Source of the DNA: Bradyrhizobium sp. SSBR45G
GTDB taxonomy: Bacteria; Pseudomonadota; Alphaproteobacteria; Rhizobiales; Xanthobacteraceae
NCBI RefSeq assembly: GCF_030159255.1
Contig: NZ_BSCT01000030.1
Span: forward strand, 46,421 to 110,420
Reading direction: 5' to 3'
Length of the DNA stretch: 64,000 nucleotides
This document shows positions 52,196-60,631 of this stretch, in pieces. The notes below the pieces were generated by a model. It was given only the letters and a program-made list of their open reading frames with translations, made no database searches and was not told the origin of the DNA. The translations under genes were made by a program, and so were the position numbers. Numbering within the stretch: position 1 is the first letter of the stretch; the number at the start of each line of letters is the position of its first letter.

Positions 52196-52666
52196 ATGTG
52201 GCTCACCAAGGACGACTTCCGCATCAAGGCGGAGAATTTTGATCTCTCGAACGGCCTGAACATTCTTCGCATCATTTGCGGTTTGTTTCTGTTTCCTCAT
52301 GTTGCCGGAAAATTCGCAGCCGGAGCGGTGTCGGCGGCGACTGCGGGCTTCTTCGCCAAGGCCGGCTTCCATCCGCCGGAGGTCTGGGTCGTGATCGCGG
52401 CGGCGTCCGAAACCGCGGCCGGCATCGCTTTGGTGCTGGGCATCTGCACCCGCTTTGCCGCGCTCGGCGCCACGGCGCTGCTGCTGTTCGCCGTCTATGC
52501 GCTGCAGGTCGTGAAGGGTTTTGGCTGGACCTGGAACACCGGCGGCTATGAGTACCCGGTGTTCTGGGCGATCACCTCGCTGGCGGTGGCGATCGAGGCT
52601 TGGAAGGTGCATCTTGCCAAGGCCAAGCCGCGCGTCGGCGCCGTGCCGGCGAGCGCTGCGGCCTGA
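52196..52666 (+). CDS. DoxX-family membrane protein
   Basis: 156 residues with four hydrophobic helices: 'ILRIICGLFLFPHVAGKFA', 'VWVVIAAASETAAGIALVLGI', 'AALGATALLLFAVYALQVV' and 'VFWAITSLAVAIEAW'. This is the DoxX pattern seen in thiosulfate:quinone oxidoreductase small subunits and stress-linked relatives; the function here is not known. ATG 52196 is preceded by AAAGGAG. It is followed by a strong hairpin at 52721. Confidence 0.87.
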   Translation: MWLTKDDFRIKAENFDLSNGLNILRIICGLFLFPHVAGKFAAGAVSAATAGFFAKAGFHPPEVWVVIAAASETAAGIALVLGICTRFAALGATALLLFAVYALQVVKGFGWTWNTGGYEYPVFWAITSLAVAIEAWKVHLAKAKPRVGAVPASAAA

Positions 52667-52720
52667 CCAACGGCCGCGCATGGCAGCGGCCGGTTGCGAA
52701 AACCTATGGTGAAGAAGGAG

Positions 52721-52743
52721 AGCCGCCCCCGGGGCGGCTTTTG
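52721..52743 (+). terminator. Intrinsic terminator after the DoxX gene
   Basis: AGCCGCC / GGCGGCT stem with a GC loop, followed by TTTTGCTTT. Located 54 bp downstream of the DoxX stop. Confidence 0.7.
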
Positions 52744-52870
52744 CTTTGCGGGCGGTCATGCTGAGCGTCCTGGCCAACCGGCATCCCGGCGCGGCGATGG
52801 CGCGATTGGCAACCGCCCGTCATGAGGCTATGGCCATGCGTGGCAGCCACCTGGGCCGGGACCTCCTCTC

Positions 52871-53422
52871 ATGACGCCGACGTGTCGCATCCACATCACC
52901 GGCGCGTCCGGCTCGGGCACCACGACGCTCGGCCGCGCCGTCGCCACGGCGCTTGCCATTCCGCATCACGACACCGACGACTATCTCTGGCAGCCGACCG
53001 AGCCGCCTTACGTCGAGCTGCGCCCGCCCGAGCTGCGGCTGCGCCTGATGCACGAGATGTTCATCGCCCGCGGAAAATGGGTGCTGAGCGGATCGCTGCA
53101 GGGCTGGGGCGATCCGCTGATTCCCTGCTTCGACCTCGTCGTCTTCCTGACCACCGCGCGTGAGCTCCGGGTGCAGCGGCTGCGCGCCCGCGAGGCCACG
53201 CGCTATGGCCACGACGCGGTGGCGCCCGGCGGCGCGCGGCATCGGGACATGGAAGAGTTCATCGGCTGGGCCGCGGCCTATGATGAGGGCATGGTCAGCC
53301 GCACGCTGGCGAAGCATCAGGCCTGGCTTGCCGCGCTGCCCTGTCCCGTGCTGTGCCTGGATGGCGGCGGTGTGCTGGCTGAGCTCGCGGCGCGTGTCGT
53401 GTCCGTAACGCGGGCGCAGTGA
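52871..53422 (+). CDS. P-loop kinase-like protein (adenylate-kinase-like / topology-modulator type)
   Basis: 183 residues. An N-terminal Walker A 'HITGASGSGTTTLGRAVA' (residues ~8-25, T-T-T instead of K-T/S in the final positions) is followed by 'IPHHDTDDYLWQ', the pattern of small P-loop kinases annotated as adenylate kinase or DNA-topology modulation protein FlaR. The lysine of GxxGxGK[ST] is replaced by Thr, so activity may be reduced or lost. ATG 52871 has a poor ribosome site (CTCCTCTC). Function uncertain. Confidence 0.75.
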   Translation: MTPTCRIHITGASGSGTTTLGRAVATALAIPHHDTDDYLWQPTEPPYVELRPPELRLRLMHEMFIARGKWVLSGSLQGWGDPLIPCFDLVVFLTTARELRVQRLRAREATRYGHDAVAPGGARHRDMEEFIGWAAAYDEGMVSRTLAKHQAWLAALPCPVLCLDGGGVLAELAARVVSVTRAQ

Positions 53423-53517
53423 CCCGGCGCAGCCGGCTGCTGGAAGAAAGTTCGAGACCGATGTCGGATGGCGCAAGGGCCGGTCGTCCTTGAAGGAGGC
53501 CATGGAGGACCGACGGA

Positions 53518-54231
53518 ATGACAGCCCCAGTGACAGCCCCGAAGATCGTATCGCAGGCCGAATGGATCGAGGCGCATCACGCTCACCTCGCCAAGGAAAA
53601 GGCGTTCACCCGGCAGCGCGATGCGCTGGCCGAAGCCCGGCGCGCCCTGCCTTGGACCAGGGTCGAAAAGGACTATCGATTTCAGGCGCCGAACGGATCG
53701 GTGACCTTGGCCGATCTGTTCCAGGGACGCAGCCAGCTCATCATCTATCATTTCATGATGGCGCCGGGCGACCCTTACCGCTGTCGAGGCTGCTCGTTCC
53801 TGTGTGATCACATCGACGGCGCGAACCAGCATCTCCGGCATCACGACGTGAGTCTCGTCGTGGTGTCGCGCGCGCCGCTCGCCGAAATCGCGCCGTTCAA
53901 GTCGCGCATGGGCTGGAGCTTCGACTGGGTCTCGTCCGAAGGCAGTGATTTCAATGTCGACCATCAGGTCTCGTTCACCGACGAGCAGTTCGCCTCAGGA
54001 ACGGCCGTCTACAATTTCGTCCCTCTGGCCAGACGGTCGGTGGAGCTTCCTGGCCTGACGGTGTTCACCAGGACCGGCGCCGGCGACATCTTTCGCACCT
54101 TTCAGGTCCGTTCCCGTGGCGGCGACCCGCTGATCGGCGCCTACCACTATCTCGACCTCACGCCCAACGGGCGCAACGAGACCGGACGCGGCAACATGTC
54201 CGACTGGGGTGAGACTGCACGACGAATATGA
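53518..54231 (+). CDS. DUF899-type thioredoxin-fold protein
   Basis: 237 residues. 'LIIYHFMMAPGDPYRCRGCSFLCDHIDGA' in two parts carries the C-x-x-C-S of DUF899 proteins, which resemble thioredoxin-like oxidoreductases. 'SFDWVSSEGSDFNVDH' and 'VFTRTGAGDIFRTFQVRSRGGD' are further family segments. The role is presumed redox. ATG 53518 follows GGAGG by nine bases. It is a single gene with no clear partner. Confidence 0.88.
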   Translation: MTAPVTAPKIVSQAEWIEAHHAHLAKEKAFTRQRDALAEARRALPWTRVEKDYRFQAPNGSVTLADLFQGRSQLIIYHFMMAPGDPYRCRGCSFLCDHIDGANQHLRHHDVSLVVVSRAPLAEIAPFKSRMGWSFDWVSSEGSDFNVDHQVSFTDEQFASGTAVYNFVPLARRSVELPGLTVFTRTGAGDIFRTFQVRSRGGDPLIGAYHYLDLTPNGRNETGRGNMSDWGETARRI

Positions 54232-54349
54232 AGCGAGCAGCGGGCGAAGCTGTCACTGCGGAAACTAGGGCTCAATGCGGAGGGCGGATCAGCGACGCGC
54301 GATCCGCCGGTCCCGTCCGCGCAAGGGTTCGCGGTGCTCTCGTGTTACG

Positions 54350-55120
54350 TCATGCCCCGGCCGGCAACGGCTGCCCCGGGCAGTTCGTCAGCCGCGTCGG
54401 CGTGCCCACCGCGGTGCAGCCGGCCGGCACATCGGTCGTGACGATGGCGTCGGCGCCGATCTTGGCGTCGTCGCCGATCCTGACATCGCCCAGCACCGTC
54501 GCGCCCGACGACAGCAGCACGCCGCGGCCGATCCGCGGGCCGCGCCCGGGCATCGCATCCAGGCGCCCGATCGTGACGTTCTGCATGATGGTCACGTCGT
54601 CGCCGATGCTGCTGAAAGCGCCGATGACGATGCCGGTGGCATGATCGAGGAACACGGACGTGCCGATCCGGGCCGAGGGATGGATGCTGACCTGCAGCGA
54701 CGTCGAGGACTCGGCCTGGAGCAGCAGCGCGAGGTCAGGCTGCCGGTTCGACCACAGCCAATGCGCGAGGCGATAAGCCTGCAGCGCGATGTAGCCCTTG
54801 TAGTTCAAGAGCGGCGGCAGCAGCGCCGTCGTCGCCGGATCATGCGCCGCGATCGCGGCGAGATCGGAATACGCAGCGGCGACGAGCGCGGGCGACGTGG
54901 TCTGCGCCTCGCGTGCGATGGCGGCGAACCGGGCGCGCGCGGCCGCACCGCTGCCGAGGCGAACCCCGATCTGATGCGCGACGACGCTGCCGAGATCGGG
55001 ATGTTCGAGGATCGCAGCCGACAAGGCCTGGCCGAAGGCGGGATCGCGGGCCGCAGCGAGCTGCGCCTCGTGCCGGAGCGATGGCCAGAGTTCGGTGCGG
55101 GATGCGCGCGTGACGGCCAT
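54350..55120 (-). CDS. cysE: CysE-type serine O-acetyltransferase homologue with an altered active-site motif
   Basis: 256 residues. The N-terminal SATase helical domain (WPSLRHEAQLAAARDPAFG...), 'LLNYKGYIALQAYRLAHWLW' and then left-handed beta-helix hexapeptides are present. The catalytic D-H of 'FLDHATGIVIG' is kept. But the segment that in E. coli CysE reads GDRHP (with a catalytic His) is here PGRGP, one residue shorter and without the histidine, and a second conserved Asp of the DPAVDxY segment is Thr. The C-terminus also stops short, ending PAGA soon after the beta-helix. Either a non-standard serine acetyltransferase or a relative with another acceptor. No cysK is adjacent. Confidence 0.8.
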   Translation of the reverse strand: MAVTRASRTELWPSLRHEAQLAAARDPAFGQALSAAILEHPDLGSVVAHQIGVRLGSGAAARARFAAIAREAQTTSPALVAAAYSDLAAIAAHDPATTALLPPLLNYKGYIALQAYRLAHWLWSNRQPDLALLLQAESSTSLQVSIHPSARIGTSVFLDHATGIVIGAFSSIGDDVTIMQNVTIGRLDAMPGRGPRIGRGVLLSSGATVLGDVRIGDDAKIGADAIVTTDVPAGCTAVGTPTRLTNCPGQPLPAGA

Positions 55121-55305
55121 GGTCCTGGTGTCCGGTTGCAGACTGAGCCGGCAGCATAGCAGATCGCGGCGCGGTTCTGAACCGGACGCCTCCTGTCCGG
55201 TCGCAACCGGGCGCCGGCAAGGTTGCCGTTGGCCCGGCCCTTGCGCGCAGTCCGGAGCACAGCTTTACTATGGTGCGTCGCCGACAACAGCAAAGCGGGA
55301 AGGCG

Positions 55306-56073
55306 ATGGAGCAGCGCTTCACCTTCGATCAGGTCGCCGATCTCTACGCGCAGTCGCGTCCGCACTACCCCGCGGCTCTGGTCGACGACGTCGTCGCGCT
55401 CGCGGCCGTGAAGCCCGGCGATCCCGTTCTCGAGGTCGGCTGCGGTACGGGCCAGGCGACCCGGAGTTTCGCCGCGCGCGGCTTGCGGATCACGGCGATC
55501 GATCCCGGGCCGGACATGATCCGCGCCGCCCGGCAGACATTGGCCGGTCTCCACAATGTCGAGCTGCGGGAGTCGACGTTCGAAGCCTGGCCGGAGGATG
55601 GCGCAAGGATGCGCCTGATCATCGCCGCGCAATCCTGGCACTGGGTGGCGCCGGAGGTGCGCTTCGCGAAGGCGGCCCGGATGCTGTCGCCGGCCGGGTC
55701 GCTTGCGGTGTTCGGGCATGTTCCGGTCGGACTCCCCGCGCCATTGCTGGACAGCTTCCGGGCGATCTGGCCTCCACCGGAAGCCTGGTACCTGCCGAGC
55801 GGGCCGTTCAAAGGCTGGTTCGACAGCTCCGGGCTGTTCGAGCCCGTCGTCCACCGTTGCTACCCGTGGACGCGGTCGTACACGGCCGCGAGCTATGTCG
55901 ATCTCCTGACGACCAGGTCAGACATCCGCATGCTGCCAGCAGCCGTCCGCGACGCGCTGCTCGCCGACATCACCGCCGCGATCGTCGACTTCGGAGGCGA
56001 ATTCGTGATGGATCATGAAGCCCATCTCTACCTGGCCCGCCGCGTCGACGCTGACGCAGGTGAGGAGCAGTGA
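55306..56073 (+). CDS. SAM-dependent methyltransferase (class I)
   Basis: 255 residues. SAM site: 'VLEVGCGTGQATRSFAARGL' (motif I, residues ~47-66), 'AIDPGPDMIRAARQ' (motif II) and 'LIIAAQSWHWV' (motif post-I). The pattern is that of ubiquinone/menaquinone-type and small-molecule methyltransferases; the acceptor is unknown. ATG 55306 follows GGAAGGCG. Confidence 0.87.
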   Translation: MEQRFTFDQVADLYAQSRPHYPAALVDDVVALAAVKPGDPVLEVGCGTGQATRSFAARGLRITAIDPGPDMIRAARQTLAGLHNVELRESTFEAWPEDGARMRLIIAAQSWHWVAPEVRFAKAARMLSPAGSLAVFGHVPVGLPAPLLDSFRAIWPPPEAWYLPSGPFKGWFDSSGLFEPVVHRCYPWTRSYTAASYVDLLTTRSDIRMLPAAVRDALLADITAAIVDFGGEFVMDHEAHLYLARRVDADAGEEQ

Positions 56074-56391
56074 CGTCCATGCCGCGGGATGTGCAGCACA
56101 TCCGGGCTACAGACGATCGATTTTCCGGATGCGACATTCGTCCTCACGCCATAGCTATCAACTCGTGATCCCACGACGTGTTGATCACCATCAGCACGGG
56201 TGATAACGTCGACGCATGAAGAGCATCTTCTCCATCGCGTCGGTCTTCTTCCTGAACCGTTGAGGCGGCCCCGTCTCGCGGGCGCACGACGCGACGCGGC
56301 GACTCACTGCGTCGTCGTTCAGGATCAGACCCCCGGCCAGTGACCGCGCACAGCGCGGAAAGTCGCTTGGCCATGCGATGAGAGAACCTCC
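56074..56391. other. Intergenic segment with a small hairpin
   Basis: About 318 bp. GGATGTGC-A-GCACATCC at 56087-56103 is a perfect palindrome but has a one-base loop and no T run. I see no gene. The dioxygenase promoter presumably lies near 56300-56380. Confidence 0.45.
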
Positions 56392-57216
56392 ATGCCCGAC
56401 AATCCCATCCCGGCGGCGCAGCCGCCTGCGCTGTCGTCTGCGCAGATCGATCAGTTCATCCGTGACGGCTTCGTCAAGCTCGAGCGCGCGTTCCCGCGCG
56501 AGCTTGCCGCGGCCGGGTGCGCCATTCTCTGGCGCGACCTGCCGTGCCGCGCCGATGATCCGGCCTCATGGACGCGCCCGGTCGTCCGGCTCGGCCAATA
56601 TCATGACGAGCCGTTCAAGCAGGCCGTCAACACGCCGCGTCTCTACGCCGCCTTCGATCAACTGGTCGGCCCCGGACGCTGGCGTCCGCGCCCGGGCCTC
56701 GGCACCTTCCCGGTCCGCTTTCCCCATCCCGACGACCCCGGCGATGCCGGCTGGCACGTCGATCTGAGTTTTCCAGGTCCCGACAGCAGTTCGGACGCAC
56801 GGCCCGGTTTCTCCAATTGGCGCGTCAATTGGCTGTCGCAGGGCCGCGCGCTGCTGATGCTGTTCCTGTTCTCCGACATCGGCGAGCATGATGCGCCGAC
56901 GCGCATCAAGACCGGCTCGCATCGCGACGTCGCGCGCTATCTGCAGCCGGCCGGCGAGGCGGGGCGCTCCGCGGATGAGTTGAGCCAGTTCTCCGCCGGC
57001 CTGGAGCGCCCGCAGGTGCTCGCCACCGGTGCGGCCGGCGACGTCTATCTCTGCCACCCCTTCCTGGCGCATGCGGCGCAGATGCACCGGGGCAGAGCGC
57101 CGCGCTTTCTCGCCCAGCCGCCGCTGCATCCAAGCGAGCCGTTGCGGCTCGATCGGGCGGATGCGGCCTATTCGCCCGTCGAGATCGCGATCCGCCACGC
57201 GCTCGGCAAAGACTGA
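56392..57216 (+). CDS. Phytanoyl-CoA dioxygenase-family 2-oxoglutarate/Fe(II) oxygenase
   Basis: 274 residues. Iron ligands are the HxD of 'GWHVDLSFPG' and the distal His in 'CHPFLAHAAQMHRG', with the Arg of the 'HRGRAPRF' strand for 2-oxoglutarate. It is a PhyH-type fold. The substrate is unknown; family members hydroxylate fatty-acyl-CoA and many natural products. ATG 56392 is preceded by GAGAGAACCTCC. The next 57217-57447 holds no gene. Confidence 0.88.
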   Translation: MPDNPIPAAQPPALSSAQIDQFIRDGFVKLERAFPRELAAAGCAILWRDLPCRADDPASWTRPVVRLGQYHDEPFKQAVNTPRLYAAFDQLVGPGRWRPRPGLGTFPVRFPHPDDPGDAGWHVDLSFPGPDSSSDARPGFSNWRVNWLSQGRALLMLFLFSDIGEHDAPTRIKTGSHRDVARYLQPAGEAGRSADELSQFSAGLERPQVLATGAAGDVYLCHPFLAHAAQMHRGRAPRFLAQPPLHPSEPLRLDRADAAYSPVEIAIRHALGKD

Positions 57217-57447
57217 GGCTCGGGTCGGCGACGCTGATGTCGCCGACTCCCGTCCAGTGCAACGCGGCTTGCGCGTTCGGGCGCCATGCCCGCCCCGTCA
57301 GGATCTGCGGCGTCGGCAGAGTGGCGACGCGGCCGGACTGCGGCGGGCAGGGGCTCGCCGGTGAGCTGATGCGCGTTGAGCGCTGTCAGTGCGTCGCCGG
57401 TCTGCTATCAATGCAGGATCGTTCGGGCCATGCGGGATCTTCCTGTC

Positions 57448-58587
57448 ATGCCAAACCGTCGTCAGGTCCTGTCAGGATTGGGAGCCGCGGCCGTGTCGTC
57501 ACAGATTTTGCCCGTTGCGGGACAGCAGGGGTGGGACTTTGCTTCGGCCGCGGATGGCGATGCCTTTGCCGCTGATGTTGCGCGACGGCTCGATCAGGCG
57601 CTCGCCGAGCGGCGGCTCTGGAATATCCATGGGCTCATCGTCCTCCGGGATGGAAGGCGCGTCATCGAGCGCTATTTCGACGGCCCGGATCGCGCGCGCG
57701 GCGTCGGCGACATCGGCACCGTGACGTTCACGGCGGAGACGCCGCACGATCTGCGCTCCTGCTCGAAGAGCATCGTCGCGCTGCTGTACGGGATTGCGCT
57801 CGCGCAAGGCAAGGTGCCGGCACCCGAGGCGCCGCTGCTGGCGGCATTTCCGGAGTATGCCGATCTCGCCAGCCCGGAGCGCGCGCGGCTCACCGTCCAG
57901 CATGCGCTGACGATGACGATGGGGACGGACTGGGACGAGAGCAGCCTGCCTTACGGCGATCCGCGCAACAGCGAGATCGCCATGGACAACGCGGCCGACC
58001 GCTACCGCTACATCCTGGAGCGGCCGGTGGTCGACATGCCCGGCGCGCACTGGACCTATTGCGGCGGCGCGACGGCGCTGCTGGCGCGGCTGATCGCGAA
58101 AGGATCGGGCAAGCCGCTGCACGATTTCGCCCGCGAGCATCTGTTCGATCCGCTCGGCCTCGGCCCGACGCAATGGGCCACCGGATCCGACGGCGAGCCC
58201 TTCGCCGCCTCGGGCGCCCGCATGGCGCTGCGCGACTTCGCCAGGATCGGGATGCTGATGCTGTCCGGCGGCCGGGCCGATGGCCGCCAGATCGTCCCCG
58301 CTGATTGGATCACGCGTTGCACGACGCCCGCGGTCAGCGCTGACGAGCTGCGCCGCTACGGCTATCAATGGTTTCTCCTCGACATCGGCTTCGGCAAGCC
58401 CAGAGGCTGGGCCGTTGGCCGGCTGGAGCGGATGTGGCTGGCGCAGGGCGAAGGCGGCCAGCGCCTCTACATCATCCCCGCGCTGCAGCTGGTCATCGCC
58501 GTGACCGCCGGCAACTACGAGCGCGACGACCAGAGCCTCCCGCCGACGCGCATCCTGCGCGAGATCGTGCTGGCGAGCGTGGAGTAA
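57448..58587 (+). CDS. Beta-lactamase-family serine hydrolase
   Basis: 379 residues. The N-terminal segment 'NRRQVLSGLGAAAVSSQILPVAG' looks like a Tat-type signal (N-R-R-x-x-L without the full S-x-x-x motif). The catalytic SxxK is 'SCSKSIVALLYG'; 'YCGGATALLARL' is in the place of Y-x-N. Its closest relatives are class C beta-lactamase-like esterases and D-peptidases. ATG 57448 is preferred; ATG 57430 is possible with AGGATC upstream. Function unknown. Confidence 0.82.
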   Translation: MPNRRQVLSGLGAAAVSSQILPVAGQQGWDFASAADGDAFAADVARRLDQALAERRLWNIHGLIVLRDGRRVIERYFDGPDRARGVGDIGTVTFTAETPHDLRSCSKSIVALLYGIALAQGKVPAPEAPLLAAFPEYADLASPERARLTVQHALTMTMGTDWDESSLPYGDPRNSEIAMDNAADRYRYILERPVVDMPGAHWTYCGGATALLARLIAKGSGKPLHDFAREHLFDPLGLGPTQWATGSDGEPFAASGARMALRDFARIGMLMLSGGRADGRQIVPADWITRCTTPAVSADELRRYGYQWFLLDIGFGKPRGWAVGRLERMWLAQGEGGQRLYIIPALQLVIAVTAGNYERDDQSLPPTRILREIVLASVE

Positions 58588-58646
58588 GAGCGGCGGTGCG
58601 GTGGAAATCGAGCGCGCTCATCGTGGGTCGGCATTGGGAGACAGAA

Positions 58647-59081
58647 TTGAGCGACATCGTGGAGATCCAAGCCGCAGACCCACTCATGTCGGACGTCTAC
58701 GCCTTGCGGCGCCGCGTGTTCGTCGTGGAGCAAGGTATCCCGGAGGATATGGAAATCGACGAGCACGATCAGGACGCTGTCCATCTCGCCGCGGTTTCCA
58801 ATGGTCAAGTGATCGGGACCCTGCGCATCGTGCTCTATGGACGCACCGCGAAAATCGGCAGGATGGCTGTGTCAGCATCATCGCGCAGGCGGGGGCTCGG
58901 TCGAGAACTGATGGAGTTCGCCGCGGCCACCGCTCTTCGCCGTGGTGTTGAGGAGATCGTTCTGAGCGCACAGCTGTCGGCGCGCGAATTCTATCACCGG
59001 ATGGGGTACAGCGAGGAAGGGCCAACTTTCGATGAGGTGGGCCTGATGCATGTATTGATGCGAAAGAACATGAGCCGCTGA
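58647..59081 (+). CDS. GNAT acetyltransferase, ElaA-like
   Basis: 144 residues. 'VYALRRRVFVVEQGIPEDMEIDEHDQDAVHL' (in two parts) is the ElaA-type entry, with the acetyl-CoA loop 'AVSASSRRRGLGRELMEFA'. It probably acetylates a small amine; no substrate is known. The TTG start at 58647 has GGGAG six bases upstream and gives the normal family length; GTG/ATG codons nearby have no site. Confidence 0.83.
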   Translation: MSDIVEIQAADPLMSDVYALRRRVFVVEQGIPEDMEIDEHDQDAVHLAAVSNGQVIGTLRIVLYGRTAKIGRMAVSASSRRRGLGRELMEFAAATALRRGVEEIVLSAQLSAREFYHRMGYSEEGPTFDEVGLMHVLMRKNMSR

Positions 59082-59179
59082 GGTTCATGCAAGGCTTGCA
59101 ATCGTCTCAAGGATCAGCGCTTCGGCGCGCGTGTGCAAGAGTCCTAGGTCAGGGGGATTTCTCGTCATGATTGCGCGAC

Positions 59180-60055
59180 CTATTCGGTTGCGGGTTTTGT
59201 CAACGCTATCGGCACTACATGCAAGCCGACCCCCCCGAGAACGAAAGCAGCCGACAGCAGGACCTGGAAACTCAAGTGCTCTCCCAGCAGCAGCGCCGAC
59301 AGCGCAACACCGAATACGGGGATCAAGAGCGCGACGGGAGAGGTGAACGCTAGCCCAATCGAGGCTATGGCTCGTCCCCACAGAATCTGTGCCACGACGA
59401 AGGATGCAATCGCGACATAGGCCACGGCCAACCAACCGGCGAGCGGCGCCTGCGTCAGTGCTTCCGCGACCCGTGGAGCATCCGGCAGCATCAACGTGCG
59501 AGCGGCCCATACAGCGGGAAGGCAGATCAATGCGCTCGCGCTCTGCAGACGGATAACTTTCTCTGACGTTTGCTTCAGCGTCAGGTTGGCCATGGCCCAA
59601 CCCGCGGCCGATAGCAAGCATACGAAACTGGCGACCATTGGTGCCTTGCTTCCGCCGGTGGCCAGCACGCCGACGAGACCCGCTATGCCCAGAACGCTGC
59701 CGACAATAGTGGTCGTGCGCACCTCTTCGCCCAATATCAGGCAGCCCAAAGCCAGAGACATGAATACCTGGAACTGGAGTAGCAGCGCCGCGAGGCCCGG
59801 TGATAATCCCAGCTGAATGGCAAATGTGGATAGCAGGTATTGTCCGATGCCGGAACCGATTGTGTAGGTCAGCAGCGTGCGCGCAGACACGAGAGGCCAG
59901 CCGACAAAGGGGATCAGCGTAGCGATGACCGCAAAGCGCAATGTCGTCAACAGATATGGATCGAAGTAATCAAGAGCAATTCGTACCGCTACGAAATTGC
60001 CTCCAAAAAGAACAGTGGCGCCGAATGCTGCTGCATAAGCATTACGTTTGAGCAT
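59180..60055 (-). CDS. EamA/RhaT-family exporter (drug/metabolite type)
   Basis: 291 residues with ten hydrophobic helices in two EamA repeats, beginning MLKRNAYAAAFGATVLFGGNFVAVRIAL. The second repeat begins near 'FVCLLSAAGWAMANLTLKQTSEK', and the last helix is VLLSAAFVLGGVGLHVVPIAL. EamA proteins often export amino acids and metabolites. It is divergent from the ligase and oxygenase genes across a ~575-bp intergenic region. Base composition is less GC-rich than the chromosome average here. Confidence 0.85.
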   Translation of the reverse strand: MLKRNAYAAAFGATVLFGGNFVAVRIALDYFDPYLLTTLRFAVIATLIPFVGWPLVSARTLLTYTIGSGIGQYLLSTFAIQLGLSPGLAALLLQFQVFMSLALGCLILGEEVRTTTIVGSVLGIAGLVGVLATGGSKAPMVASFVCLLSAAGWAMANLTLKQTSEKVIRLQSASALICLPAVWAARTLMLPDAPRVAEALTQAPLAGWLAVAYVAIASFVVAQILWGRAIASIGLAFTSPVALLIPVFGVALSALLLGEHLSFQVLLSAAFVLGGVGLHVVPIALTKPATE

Positions 60056-60631
60056 TACGCGTCTGCACCCGGACAGAAGAAAGGGACGAGCATCGTTGGG
60101 TCCGTGCTCGTAACGAGAAGCATGCCCCTGGCAAGAAATTCCGTCAGAGACCTGTTCGTCAAAATGTTGAAACTGTGCATTGCTGCAACCTGTTTGTATT
60201 TCGGTCTCGTCTATAAACGGATTCTTGTCGATAGCAAATATTGTGTCTGCCGTATGTCGCGTGCGCGGTTTGCTTTAGAGTTTGTCTCGCATCTCGGACA
60301 TAGCGGAAAATTTACCTCGGTCCGACTCTGGGATCTAATTTTTGAAGAACGTGCGCTTGCAGTGCAGTGCTTCCTAAAGTAGATGGTCGCGTGCTCGCGG
60401 ACTAGCCGACGAGAGCTTTGCAACTCATGTGGAGCGACGCTCAAGAACTCTACGGCCCGCTACGACGCTATCCTGTACAACCTTCAAGCTATCTTTCCAA
60501 AGGCTCAAAGCTTTTGACGGAGGATGCGTGGGTCTCAGGTTTGGCAAGACTCGATCGGCGAACTTCAGAATCTAGAACGGCATCCTGTTGGGCGGCAGCG
60601 GCGCGGCAGGGCAAGACGAAAGACAATCGCC
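60056..60631. other. Divergent intergenic region of the amino-acid-like cluster
   Basis: About 575 bp between the EamA gene and the ligase gene, AT-richer than the rest. Promoters for both genes are expected here. A plus-strand frame at 60427-60663 (MWSDAQELYG...) has no convincing ribosome site. I see no RNA gene or clear operator. Confidence 0.5.

Noticed and set aside
59840..60382. 180-codon frame crossing the EamA start and the divergent region
   Set aside because: Its first part is antisense to the EamA gene and the rest has no protein features.
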